Source: Vanessa cardui | Lineage: Eukaryota > Arthropoda > Insecta > Lepidoptera > Nymphalidae | Assembly: GCF_905220365.1 (NCBI RefSeq) | Contig: NC_061143.1 | Span: forward strand, 1,674,001 to 1,738,000 | Direction: 5' to 3' | Length of the DNA: 64,000 bases | In this document: piece by piece, positions 32,301 through 42,490 of the stretch | How positions within the stretch are numbered: position 1 is the first letter of the stretch | Layout of the letters: each line of letters starts with the position of its first letter | The notes under the pieces: generated by a model | Told to the model about the DNA's origin: nothing | The model's database searches: none | Seen by the model: only the letters and a program-made list of their open reading frames with translations | Position numbers and translations under genes: made by a program

Positions 32301-33468
32301 TGTACAGTATATGATGGTATGTATGTCTATTAGCTGTGTATCTTCTGAAATAAATCTATTTAATATGTTTTCGTTAAATATTTGAATTAAATTGTAGAGT
32401 TGTTTGCTATATTTTATTTTAGGAAGTCGAGGACGTATTAGTGGATCCGTTCCTGAGTATTGCAATAAAGTTGTACTAAATTTATCATATATTTCTTGTA
32501 TGTATGTTTCAGTAATCGGATTTTGTGCGTTTAAAGTATTAACTTCGTTTTCTAATATTATCGTTACAGATTCAGTTTGTGTTGACATATCTGATGTGTG
32601 TGTGTTTTGTGTGTTTGGTAGTGTAAAATATTCTATTTGAGAGTGAAATTCTGAGTGAGACGGATTCCGGGGTAATGGTGTAGTAACGTCGTGTTGTTGT
32701 AGCTGTATACGTGCTTTTTCTTTTAATCGGTTCAATTCGTCTTCGGTTAGTAGTTTGTTTTTTACTATAGTTCTTCTCTGATCGGAAATTCGCTGTTCTG
32801 TGACCGTAATCCCTGGGTATTTTTGTGTAAAAAGTTCATGCATCTTCTGTCTATATGTGGTCATGTCAGTCTCTAAATTGGTAATATAGTAATATGTTCG
32901 CATGATAAATGAGTTTACCTCTTTGCTCCATCTCATGCGAACTCTCGGTTTTCCAGCCTTGGTGGACGCGGGCAAAAAGGCATTCGCCTCCCGCGCAACA
33001 TTCAAAGCTGGTAAGTGTGGTTCTGTATTTAAGCTAATAGTGGAAGGTGATGACTGGACGGAGGGTGTGTATGATGAAGTGCTAGGACTATTATAAGGCT
33101 CTATTGGGCTACTTGTTCTGTCTGTCAGTCTGTTAATTTCGTCATCGGTAGCGGCTGTAGCATTAACGCCGTGAGCCCGCCTGTTCAACTCACGACGACC
33201 GGCTGTAGTGTGGAATTTATCGGGAGAAGCCCGCCTGCTCAACTCCTCACCGCTGACGGTCCGCATGCTGTCACACCCAGCGCCAGCTCCAGGTGTGCCC
33301 CGGCGATCGCCCCCGGGTAGCGGCCCTATACGTTTCTTCTTACTACGCGTCTCCATACTAAATGGGTTACCATTGCCACGTTTGCCACGCCAGTAATTTA
33401 ATTATCGTGTGTCCGCCCCCCACGTGATTAGATGGTCAATCAGGACGTGTGGTTGGGTTTCGGGGGGC
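29374..33468 (-). mobile_element. R4/Dong-clade LINE (R4-1), full length
   Basis: About 4.1 kb lie between TTA tracts: a 5' UTR (33357-33468), one 1287-codon ORF and a 116-bp 3' UTR. Dong of Bombyx mori is known to insert in TAA repeats, and the flanks here agree. No poly-A is present. Confidence 0.9.
29493..33356 (-). CDS. R4-1 RT with restriction-like endonuclease, RT motif B missing
   Basis: The frame is unbroken from ATG (33354-33356) to the stop, 1287 residues. Residues about 138-220 form a Myb-like, basic DNA-binding region (RMRWSKEVNSF to TEQRISDQRRTIV). RT: WKSPGIDKIHNFW (558-570), motif A YIDYEKAFDSI (689-699) and catalytic YMDD (784-787). The C-terminal CCHC knuckle is C1090-x2-C1093-x8-H1102-x4-C1107. 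The restriction-like endonuclease shows RPD at 1176-1178 and D1193 in YLIDIAVP. After GIYQ (751-754) the next residues are LNPLSHLL. The expected GDxLSPxxF block of about 12 residues is absent, in frame. The palm therefore lacks motif B and the enzyme is probably inactive. Family identity is strong and inactivity is inferred. Confidence 0.93.
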   Translation of the reverse strand: METRSKKKRIGPLPGGDRRGTPGAGAGCDSMRTVSGEELSRRASPDKFHTTAGRRELNRRAHGVNATAATDDEINRLTDRTSSPIEPYNSPSTSSYTPSVQSSPSTISLNTEPHLPALNVAREANAFLPASTKAGKPRVRMRWSKEVNSFIMRTYYYITNLETDMTTYRQKMHELFTQKYPGITVTEQRISDQRRTIVKNKLLTEDELNRLKEKARIQLQQHDVTTPLPRNPSHSEFHSQIEYFTLPNTQNTHTSDMSTQTESVTIILENEVNTLNAQNPITETYIQEIYDKFSTTLLQYSGTDPLIRPRLPKIKYSKQLYNLIQIFNENILNRFISEDTQLIDIHTIIYCTALVITEEVNPKQIKNMQRTKTKQTNKPPWQQRLERDIEKLRADCGRLTQYIYNNNRSNKVVKRVEEIFQNCNIHTKHDRNNKKPEEYLDTLKQKLALKVNRLRRYKKAEQRRNDNAIFTTNEKFFYRNLQKPHTPTNTVTDRNTDVPTKQDLEVFWSGIWEEQVSHNSKASWINDEKIEFSIIEEMEFVEVTETDITNITAKLHNWKSPGIDKIHNFWYKKLTSLHKCIAKNLTQIVLGQQKIPEFMTIGITYMLPKTKHSPQPSQYRPITCLPTIYKILTSVITNKISTHIEQHNIIAEEQKGCRRAHMGCKEQLVIDSTIHKHAATKNRNLHCTYIDYEKAFDSIPHSWLIEILEIYKINPKIIDFLRKIMSYWKTTLHLNYGQNTIVTRQIQIKKGIYQLNPLSHLLHRCRVGYSLKSIEETIISHLIYMDDIKLYAKSDKDMKKLIEVTKEFSTDINMQFGLDKCKTIHIIKGKIKPGNYAITSSDTITAMEPTDLYKYLGYNQLKGLDHTSIKHTLTIEYKRRINVICKTQLSGKNLIKAINTYAIPILTYSFGIIKWTKTDIEQIERNTRTILTKHNNLHPKSAIERLTLKRQNGGRGLIDIYNLWQKQINTLKTFFHLKSRTSDIHKAIVVNDNNYTPLNLSEQGYHMNDCIDDPQKQKLENWKKKVLHGRHPHDLEQPHINTIASNKWLKIGSLFPETEGFIIAIQDQIINTKNYKKYIIKDPTITNDKCRKCHIQPETIQHITGACITLTQTDYTHRHNQVSNIVHQKLALKYKLIQNTKTPYYKYTPQTILENATHKIYYDRGILTDKTIHYNRPDITLQDKINKVTYLIDIAVPNTHNLQKTIAEKINKYNELKEEVTRIWKQEKVYIIPIVISTTGVVPNHLLHSLKLLDLNESLYIPIQKAAILNTCRIVRKFMQLEETDTT

Positions 33469-33483
33469 TTATTATTATTATAT
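33469..33483. repeat. TTA tract between the two R4 elements
   Basis: Four TTA units separate the R4-1 5' end from the R4-2 3' end. Confidence 0.9.
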
Positions 33484-34243
33484 TTTTTTTATTTGTTTTC
33501 ATTCATATATAATTACATTTTTAAATATAAAATACGAACATAAAATATATTTAAAAATATAAAATACAGAGGCCAACCAGTGGCGGGAACAGGGTCCAAG
33601 CCACCGGTGGTCAGGGCTCCAGCGAGAGGAACTTCCTCACAATACGCGCCGTGCCGAGGAGTACTGCCTTCTGCATCAGGCCCTTGACCCAGCTACCTAA
33701 CGAGAGCCTCTTAAGGTGTTGGTCGAGGCTCTTGGCCATTAGGCCATTCGCTGAAACAACTATCGGCACAATAACTGCTGTATCCACATCCCACATGTCG
33801 ACAACCTCGTGAGCTAAGTCAAGATATTTTATTTGTTTATCTTTCTCAGCCTTCACGAGATTCTCGTCATGAGGGATGGTGATGTCAACAATTATCGTGC
33901 GGCGCTCTGACCGGTCTATCACCACTATATCAGGCTTGTTGGCGACAACAGTCCTGTCAGTGATTATAGATCGGTCCCAGTACAGCGTGATATGACCATT
34001 CTCGAGAACTGGGTCGGGCACATACCTGTAGTATGGTACCTCTGATACCACAAGACCGTATCGAAGTGCAAGTTGTTGATGGATAATCTTGGCCACTTGA
34101 TTATGTCTGTGCAAATACTCTCCGTTAGCAAGACGAGAACAACCGGAAATAATATGTCTAAGGGATTCGCCCGGAGTGTGACACGCCCGACATATGTCCA
34201 CCGTGCCATCCCTCACAATATACTTCCGGTAGTTGTTCGTCAT
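33484..34243 (-). mobile_element. R4/Dong-clade LINE (R4-2), 5'-truncated
   Basis: It comprises the last part of an R4 ORF plus a 3' UTR of about 127 bp (33484-33610) with ATATAAAATAC repeated. The 5' end of the copy falls exactly on a TAA tract at 34244. The protein differs from R4-1 at most positions, so it is another subfamily. Confidence 0.88.
33611..34243 (-). pseudogene. R4-2 C-terminal endonuclease domain
   Basis: A 210-codon open frame starts with ATG at 34243, which by chance lies at the truncation edge. It holds the CCHC knuckle CRACHTPGESLRHIISGC with the same spacing as R4-1, then the RHNQ block, a restriction-like endonuclease core (KPDIVV, then IIVDITIP), and ends RIVRKFLSLEP. 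It corresponds to R4-1 residues from about 1071 onward. No RT is present, so it is a remnant even though the frame is clean. Translation of this piece would give a zinc-knuckle endonuclease domain alone. I have no evidence that it is expressed. Confidence 0.9.
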
Positions 34244-34266
34244 TTATTATTATTATTATTATTATA
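34244..34266. repeat. TTA tract at R4-2 5' junction
   Basis: There are seven TTA/ATT units. Confidence 0.95.
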
Positions 34267-34455
34267 TACGTGACCAGCCCAGTGCCTGGTCGTCTCTGGA
34301 CAAGAGTATTCTTGAGGTCTCTCAAAATTACTACAGACCCCTCTGACCTTGATTTTGAGAACCAGTACCACAGTTCATCATAGTAAAGAAGCCGAGTTGC
34401 ATCTTTTCTCATCTTCAAGAAATAACACAATAGACATTTATTAAGTAAATGCATT
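34267..34455 (-). pseudogene. Unplaced element 3' fragment
   Basis: A minus-strand frame reads KMRKDATRLLYYDELWYWF, then LVQRRPGTGLVTY into the TAA tract. It looks like the coding end of a repeat whose own tail was TAA-rich. I recall similar text in lepidopteran predictions but cannot name the family. Confidence 0.4.
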
Positions 34456-36438
34456 ACTGTCTTTTGCCGCGTTGTAGTTGAGTAGATTATAGTAGGCTTT
34501 TAAAATATTAAAAGTCAACGTCACAGCCATTAAGTATTGTCTTTAAAAAGTGCTTCCATCTCGTTAAATGGTCGAGTGATTTTGCAACGAAGAAGATTTT
34601 TCTCTACGAGATGGAAATCTGTCAAATTGCACGCCAACTATAAGGATATTTTCATAATTTTGATAAAAAAATTGCGTTAATTGTGAATGTTATGGTACCT
34701 CGTTGTGATTTTAGTTGAAGATGTAACTATCAATAATTAAGTTAAAGAAAATATTTCGGACTAAATTGCATAGATGAAATAATAAACAATTAAAATAATA
34801 ATTCCGCTATAGCAAAAAAATTAAACAATGAGATAATCTGATTTTATAGATTTTTAAATTAAATTATGAAATTTAAATGTTTATAAAATGTTACACAAAA
34901 ATGATACTTATGTGTTCTTCTCGATCAATAAATATAATACTCCTTTGCTTCATTTCAATAATCTTCTGTTTTCATCGGCATTTATGAAATTTGGATTTGA
35001 AAATCTATTATGGTTTCCTTACAACAATAGACAAACTATCTGAGATTCCGTTGTTGGCAATGTCCACGCTGATGAAATCTTATACTTTTCACAGTGCTGA
35101 GATTTATGACTAAAGGTTAACACTTATCAGAAAATTGACCACCTACTGAAGGTTAGTTCCCTTTTTGCTGATTTAAAACATATAATAAACAAACAAGCGC
35201 CAATTGAACAGCAGTTGGAATAAATAATTTCATAATTAAATGTGTTATTTAATTCAGACCATTTGGGTGCATATTTAGTGAAAATAATAGTTGGAGTATT
35301 GACAGATTTTTCTAGATATCATCTCAGTTGTATGGAAAAGACGTTACAATATAATCAGGGCTTTATGTCAAGACGTGCATAAATAGGTCACTTTCAGACG
35401 ATGCTTGCTTAAGTTTTTGTAAGAAATTGTAAAGTTTTGGATCTTGTCATTAATTTTGATAAAACGTTTTTTGTTTTTAATTTTGTAAGTTGTTTGCATG
35501 GTTTATGTACGTAGTAGTTACGAATGAAGTTATTAATGTATAATAAATGTAATAATTTCTGAAACATCAAAATCAATATCTGATTCGGAAATAAATATTT
35601 TTTACTTGATCGAAATGTAACAGACTAAGTCAATGTAAGTAAAAAAGATTTTATGATTTGGAAATCAGTAGGAGGTAGAGGTGCTTGATTTGATTTTGGC
35701 TATAAATTAAAAAAAAAAATCATTGAAGGATTCTGGAGTTCCTGTTGTAGAGAGATACATTGTTTACTCACCCATATTTAATGGAGACGATCTCACTAGC
35801 TTTCCCATGGAATTTTTAGTCCACTGGTTTGGTCGTGTAAGTGAGTTTCCTTCGGAATGTGTGGAGACCGAAAGAATATTTATTGAGCTCGTTCGACTAA
35901 CCAAAGTGGCATTTATTCAACAAGACTTTGACCCCGTAAAATTTAAAAAAAAAAATAGATATTCGGATAGATTTCGGGTGGACATTACAGATTTTTTTAA
36001 TTTTATATTTATATTTTTTGTACCTTTTTTCAGTCATTTTTAAAAAAATGTCGTTCTATTTCAAATTAATTACACAAAAACCTTACTTACTTACATAATT
36101 TATGTACCTAAATCTTAATGAATTCTTCTATCTATAAGTGAAAACTGCATGAAAACCCGTTCAGTAGTTTTGGAGTTTATCTCGAATATACAGACAGATA
36201 AGGCTGGAAAATTTGTTTTTAATATGTATATGATTGTATCACTTTAGTATACAGTGACGTTTACAAATAAATCTGTTTCATTTCCGTTTCTTCCTCTACG
36301 AAGTCGGATCAGAGGTACTCTTAATAAAGAGGGATGAGTAATACAGTAATTAGTGTCGAGGAAATTGAAACCAGCGCACTGATTACGTGATGTACACTAC
36401 ACGCCTTGTATTTATAAATAAATTATTATTATTCTAGT
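34456..36438. other. Unassigned AT-rich stretch; open frame 35723-36043
   Basis: The plus-strand frame at 35723-36043 (106 codons) includes GDDLTSFPMEFLVHWFGRV and ECVETERIFIELVRL. Its first 75 codons look less biased than chance AT-rich frames, but I do not recognise it. A GTAAGTG at 35838 could be a donor. The remainder shows nothing. Confidence 0.3.
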
Positions 36439-36593
36439 ATTCATATATAGAGGACGGCTAAAGAAACGATGGATGGATTTTGAGAAATAATGTTACTTGT
36501 GAGGTGACGTCCGACAGAGAAGTATGGAAGGAGAAGACATGCTTCGCCGACCACAAATAATATTGGGATAAGGGCAGGAGGATGATGATATTC
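36439..36593 (+). pseudogene. RTE-type LINE 3' end
   Basis: It matches 9525-9709: GGACGGCTAAAGAAACGATG, GTATGGAAGGAGAAGACATG and GGGCAGGAGGATGATGAT. Confidence 0.85.
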
Positions 36594-36698
36594 TAGTATT
36601 CACAGAGGAGTTAATAAATATAGAGCAAATTAACTTAAGATTTGATAAAGATTTTTAAATAAATTCGAAGTAAGTTTATTTTTTATATAGGCATTTGT

Positions 36699-36735
36699 AC
36701 TTACTAACACAGGCCTGCAGCCTGTGTTAGTAAGT
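36699..36735. other. Perfect 16-bp inverted repeat
   Basis: ACTTACTAACACAGGC (36699-36714) and its exact complement (36720-36735) flank CTGCA. Confidence 0.95.
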
Positions 36736-37390
36736 AGCAAACAGATAAACTGTATGTGTATAGAAAATGTAACAATACTATCTAAGCTAATTTGTGTAGT
36801 AATATAATAGAAATCTTCAACACTAAAATTTTGACGGATTACACAACGACATATATTTATATGTTTACGAGAAGTCGTTTTTTTTTCAATTTTAAGTAGA
36901 TTATAGCGATTATTCCTCATTGTTCTGGAAGGCAGGCCGATTAGGATACAATAAGCGCTTACCTTGCCATAAGAATAGTTCTTAGGACTTAAGCCTAATT
37001 CTTAGGAACCAATCGGAAATAAAACCAAACAAATAAATCAAATCGGTTAAACAAAACAAATATTACCGAATTGATAACCTCTTTCTTTAGTCGGTTAATA
37101 AATATATCCGTGCCTGATTACAAAAAAGGTCGGCTTAATTTATTACCGAGTCCCTTTGTATTTTAAAGCCTGGTAACCCTACTCAGGAAGGATGCACTGA
37201 ATTTACATAGTGTAATACAACTTCTCGTCTCGTCACTATAATTATTTTATTCCGCTGGTCGACTGGGTTATACGAGTATGACTTAGATTACGAGCTCATA
37301 GGTTTACAATTCGAATACTGTTAAAGAGTAAAGTTTTACTTTAGGGAAATCCTTACTATTTCTTTTTTAAATATCGGTTCATGGGCAATC
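36736..37390. other. Unassigned AT-rich stretch
   Basis: A short ACCGAATTGATAACCTCTTT block near 37065 recalls the F1 end. Nothing else is recognised. Confidence 0.35.
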
Positions 37391-37400
37391 ATATAGGCCA

Positions 37401-37715
37401 CTAAGAGTCGAGATGGCCCAGTGGTAAGAACGCGCGCATCTTAAGCGATGATTGCGGGTTCAAACCCAGGCAAGCACCGCTGATTCATGTGTTTAATTTG
37501 TCTTTATAATTCATCTCGTGCTCAGTGGTGAAGGAAAACATCGTGAGGAAACCTGCATGTGACAAATTACTAAGAAATTCTGCCACATGTGTTTTCCACC
37601 AACCCGCATTGGAATAGCGTGATGGAATATGTTCCAAACCTTCTCCTCAAATGGAGAGGGGGCCTTTAGCCCAGCAGTGGGAATTTACAGGCTGTTGTTG
37701 TTGTTGTTGTTGTTG
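37401..37715 (+). mobile_element. SINE-M, full length, (GTT)n tail
   Basis: Target duplication TATAGGCCA at 37392-37400 and 37716-37724. Box A is TGGCCCAGTGG, box B is GGTTCAAACCC, and the tail is CCCAGCAGTGGGAATTTACA then (GTT)7-8. It sits in a repeat B copy. Confidence 0.95.
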
Positions 37716-37780
37716 TATAGGCCAATTGATGGTAAGTGGTAACGATCACCCATAGACAATGGTGCTGTAAAAAATATTGA
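37716..37780 (-). repeat. Repeat B fragment, SINE target
   Basis: It reads GATGGTAAGTGGTAACGATC then CCCATAGACAATGG, the reverse strand of the repeat B end. Confidence 0.7.
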
Positions 37781-38065
37781 CCATTTCTTGCATCGCCAAT
37801 GAGCCAATCTTGGGATAGATCTCAAGATAACATATTAGAATATGTTAGGTCTCTTGTGAAGCTAACAGTCTGAAGTTAAAGAATTGATAGTACGTTGCTC
37901 TGTAGTATAATTATGGCTTGGGTTGTACTGAAAGCTATTTGCGTCATATAACTTTCTGATCTTGAATGATTTGCTGTCTCACCGGATTACGAATGATAGA
38001 AAGATACCAAACTTGTGTTTGCACACAATCCTATGTACTATCAAATTTGTCCTGGTTACATGTCT

Positions 38066-38368
38066 GTTGAACCGAGATGGCCCAGTGTTTAGAACGCGTG
38101 GATCTTAATTGATGATTGCGGGTTCAAAACCAGGCAAGCACCACCGATTGTTCATGGGCTTAATTTGTTTTTTAATTCAATTCGTGCTCGGCGGTGAAGG
38201 AAAACATCGTGAGGAAACCTGCATATGTCTAATTTCATAGAAATACTGCCTCACGTGTAATCCATCAACCCGTATTACAACAGCGTGGTGGAATATGTTC
38301 CAAACCTCCTCTAAGGGAAAGGGGGCCTTAGCCCAGCAGTGGGAAATTTACATACTGATGTTATGTTG
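38066..38368 (+). mobile_element. SINE-M, full layout
   Basis: It has the head CCGAGATGGCCCAGTG, box B GGGTTCAAAACC, the full body and TAGCCCAGCAGTGGGAAATT. Confidence 0.9.
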
Positions 38369-39097
38369 TACATATATGTTAAGTAATTATGGTCACCGAA
38401 ATCGGTTAGGAGTTTATTATATGTTTTGTTTAGATGTTTTATATAACTATTATGTTTCAGCACTAAAGCGGAACACGCACACAAACGGGGTTATAGCGTT
38501 TCCGCTTTTATGGCTGTAGTCAAAACCCAAAACATTTTATAACGCATCACTGAATTAACCATTTTTAGAATTGAATTCAGCAAATATAATTTCAATTAAA
38601 ACTCATTACATAAACATAATTGGTTTCAATGACACGACACGACAAAGGATGCTGGAATACAATTAAAATAATATCTTTTACATTATATGTATAACTACTA
38701 CATTACTGAAACGTACAAACAGAAGTGAGTGTTTTTCCATGATTTATTTATCAATTCATAAGCTTCGCGCGTGTTTGCAGGCGTTGTAGAATTAGGCCAT
38801 CTCATTTCCCGTGAGTACCATAAAAGCTGACTTAGGGATGTTTTTATTCTAAATCATCAATACAATCACCCTTTAGCGCCTCAGAAACCCATATTGAAGA
38901 GAGAACTTCACCAGTGAAACCTTTTTTGAGAGGGGCATCAAATTGATGGCCGTAAATACTTTGATTAAGTGTGAGGGAATGTTGTTGCTATCTACATTTT
39001 ACAATAATCGTATGTAGATAACAGTAATTCCTAAATTTTTTTTTCATTTATTTCTTTGTAAATTGAATTAATTTGATAAAAGAAATTTAATAAATAA
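38369..39097. other. Unassigned AT-rich stretch
   Basis: Nothing recognised. Confidence 0.4.
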
Positions 39098-39215
39098 GGC
39101 ATTTTTTCAACACATGATTGTATAGATGATAAAAATTGTGGAGCTAAATACTTGCTGACTTTCAAGTAAAATATAATATAAATAATTGTATTTAATTAAC
39201 GTAACGTATTATAAT
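39098..39215 (+). repeat. LINE-A 3' end scrap
   Basis: ATTGTATAGATGATAAAAA, a GTTGACTTCCAAG-like block and AATTGTATTTAATTAACGTA are in LINE-A order. Confidence 0.65.
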
Positions 39216-39652
39216 TGTGGGAATATACATTCCTAACTAGCGAAAAGACTTCGAAAGTCAATCGATGCGTTAAGAACGATGCATTAAAGTCTACGAATCA
39301 TGTTATATTAAAAAAAGATATATGCTACGAAAATCTTCATATTAATAAAATTGTAGATAACCCGATACTAATATAACTTATTATATTTTACTTGTAAAAT
39401 TATTATGTATACATAAATATGAACTACAAATAGTTACTATACAAATCTTGAGCAATTCCCGTTGATTGCAATTCCTGTCCTCTGGGATAAAAACAAACCT
39501 GCCCTCCTGTCACCAGTAGAGACATTAAGGCGAAGAGTTTGTTATACTTTTTATGGAGTATTTTGCACCACTACTCCAAGAACCAAGTGTTTCGACAGCA
39601 AATGGGACAAAAAATAGTAGTGCTTTTTATCGAATATCTGGTGAGAAGGGTT
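39216..39652. other. Unassigned stretch
   Basis: 39470-39650 is less AT-rich than its flanks, but no motif is known. Confidence 0.35.
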
Positions 39653-39900
39653 TTGACGATCTCCGTGGTCGAGTAGTATGTACACTGGTTTTCATGGGTA
39701 CGCCATTCCGAGGTCCCGGGTTTGATTCCCGGCCGAGTCGATGTAGATTATCATCAGATGTCTATATTGTCTTGGGTCTGGGTGTTTGTGGTACCGTCGT
39801 TACTTCTGATTTTCCATAACACAAGTGCTTTAGTTACTTACATTGGAATCAGAGTAATGTATGTGATGTTGTCTCATATGTATGTATTTATTTATTTAAA
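39653..39900 (+). mobile_element. SINE-T, near full length
   Basis: The tRNA-like head has GTGGTCGAGTAG (box A region) and GGGTTTGATTCCCGG (box B). The body is GGTACCGTCGTTACTTCTGA and the tail TATTTATTTATTTA. Confidence 0.9.
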
Positions 39901-40868
39901 AAAAAGGGTTTATCCAAACGATTGTAATCTGACCTGAACTTACACCGCCTTTTACTTATAAATTGCGACAAATCAGAATAATTGGAGCGTGTAATCAGTA
40001 TCGTTCGATCATTCAGTCCCCGCCGGCGCCTGTTTGGGAAATCATCGCTAATTGACGTATTTAACATTTTATTTCCAATAGAAAAATACTTTATTCAGAT
40101 TAGTTGGAAAACTTTTGATTTCGCGTTTTATTACCACTTGACGGAACATTTTGCGGATTCGTTATTTACAGTTTTTCCAAAGAATTAATTTATATGATCA
40201 TATATGTAAAACGTTATCTGACTACCCACAAAAAAAATTGGAGCATCTTCAGCAATTAATGAAACACCTGGGCAAACTTGAGAATTGAGGAATCTGCGCC
40301 GCAGAGAGCCCAGCTCTGGGGTAGAAAATAATTTATGCCATATGTAGCGGACTGAACAATTACCACCATGGTAATATAGATAAATGGTCACTGTGTGTGA
40401 TACATTATAATCACAATATATATGTACAATATATTTGAGGGTGGTACCTATTCAAATAAGCTTGTACGAAGTCTTACCACTAAATAACTAAAGAAGAAAA
40501 AGGTTACTAGATACTATAACGATAAAAATAAAAAGTTAATAATCAACAAACACGTATTAATTACAAGGAACAATTGACAAGTATTGTCTAACTACGAGAA
40601 CTGAAGATAACCAATGCATGAGACTGACGCCAAACTTAAAGCTTTGCAGTTGATGTTTCCTTCCTGGAAATATTGTTGCATTTAAGTCTAGGACTTAATT
40701 GCCCAATGTATAATATATTGTGCAATTATTTATTTATTGTAAAAGCTACATCATCGACTTATCACTAAACACTTAAAAATAATATTTGAAATGGGCGACA
40801 TTACATCTTAATAGGTGTAAAGAACATTGAACAATTAAGTGCTCGTTTAAATTTTATAAGTAAGTAAG
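39901..40868. other. Unassigned AT-rich stretch
   Basis: Several short frames, none recognisable. Confidence 0.4.
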
Positions 40869-41127
40869 TAACAGCCTGTAAATTTGCCACTTCTGTGCTA
40901 AGGGTTTGGAAAATATTCCAACACACTGTTCAAATGCGGGTTGGTGGAATTTCGATGTAACTAGACACATGCAGGTTTCCTCACGATGTCTTCCTTGACC
41001 GCCGAGCATGAGGTGAATTATGTATAAACACAAATTAAGTACATATAGATAGTGGTGCTTACCGGGATTTGAACCCGAAATCATCGGTTAAGATGCACGC
41101 GTTCTAACCACTGGGCCATCTCAGCTC
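40869..41127 (-). mobile_element. SINE-M copy, small internal losses
   Basis: Head (GGGATTTGAACCCG on plus), body and tail are present. It lacks part of the CTCCTCTCC block and the CACATGTGGCAG block. Confidence 0.88.
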
Positions 41128-41920
41128 ATATGGCATCATAAAATGTATGCGGATTTAATATTAATTTGGTGCAATGTTGTAAGAAATTTGTAAATTTTGG
41201 AAGAACTGTCCCCACAAATATATGAAAATTAGTTGTCACCCGCGGCTTCTCTCGCGTTTAAGGGGGTTATTTGTTAAGAAAATAAATCAATGATAATGTA
41301 TTGATGATACAATAAGGCATTAAGGATATTAAGTATTTGAAAATAGTAGTCATTTCTTCAAAGTGTATCTTGTAACTGTAGTTAAACTTGCTTACAAAAC
41401 AAAACCCTACCACCAAGTGAAGTGAAGTCAAGTGAAGTGAATTTGTGGAATAAAAGATCACGAGATAAATTATCTTCTTTAATCTCATGATATATTTATG
41501 TATGTGCGAATAAGTTAACGACTCGCTGACTCCAAAGAAACTTCGCCCGAAGTCTGCTTGAATAAGTTTTCCAATTACTGATTTGCCACAGAATTAGCAA
41601 TATGATTAATTTGATTGAAAAAAAAACTGTTACTTAGAATAAGTGGATTGATTTCGTGAGAATATATTGGAAATTATAAACAAATATGTAGATTGATGAA
41701 ATTAACTTATGACCGCTTGAAATTTTTACATACTATTAAGATAAAAAAAATTGAAAATAATTCTTACGTAAATACGTAATCAATCGTAAATAAATAATTT
41801 GAATAGGGTCTTAAATCTCAATGTATATCAAAATATAACTCAACACGAAAACTTGGAAATTAAAAGTCCGATTGATTTGAAACTTCAGAAAGATATTTGG
41901 AAATTTCAACTTCAAAGGGG
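41128..41920. other. Unassigned AT-rich stretch
   Basis: CACCCGCGGCTTCTCTCGCG at about 41237-41256 is the start of a common dispersed repeat. The rest shows nothing. Confidence 0.4.
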
Positions 41921-42369
41921 TAATAAATAAATAATAAATATGAGACAACATCACATACGTTACTTTGATCCCAACGTAAGTAGCTAAAGCACTTTTGCTA
42001 TGGAAAATCAGAAGTAACGACGGTACCACAAACACGCATACCAATGGGGGGTGTGTGGGACTCCCCGGTTTCTTGGCGCCGAGTGCGCCCAGGTCCACCG
42101 GGTTTACCCACTAAAAAACCAGCGGTACCCTCTCCGTCCTTCGGCGGGCGCCACGGGATCGCTTACGCATGCTACCGTGACGCCCTGACGGTCAGCCCGC
42201 CTATGCGGGCCTACAACACCTAGGGGGGATTCCCGGGGTAAACACGCATAACCAAGACAACATAAAAAAACTAATGATAATCTACATCGACTCGGCCGGG
42301 AATCGAACCCGGGACCTCGTGTATCGTACCCATGAAAACCAGTGTACTCACTCGACCACGGAAGTCGTT
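41921..42369 (-). mobile_element. SINE-T interrupted by a GC-rich insert
   Basis: It has the full SINE-T layout, with box B GGGTTCGATTCCCGG on minus near 42295-42315. It is split at 42040 by the 199-bp insert. Confidence 0.9.
42041..42239 (-). mobile_element. 199-bp GC-rich insertion with 11-bp duplication
   Basis: AAACACGCATA occurs at 42030-42040 and 42240-42250. The insert is strongly GC-rich. On minus it has an open frame of about 45 codons including GVVGPHRRADRQGVTVA and ending RWFFSG and a stop, which suggests the coding end of a non-LTR element lacking poly-A. The orientation is inferred from that frame. Confidence 0.75.
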
Positions 42370-42490
42370 AAATAAGAGGTAGTTTTGTGTGAATTTTACA
42401 GACACGCAAGACTAAAAAGCCTATAATGTACTGCGAATTAAATAGTACAGTTCCAAACACGAGTAAAGGAAGGAGAAAACCAAATAAACA

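Noticed and set aside
29973..33396. Plus-strand open frames across R4-1
   Set aside because: Shadows of the 1287-codon R4-1 ORF. Their residue content follows from its codon bias.
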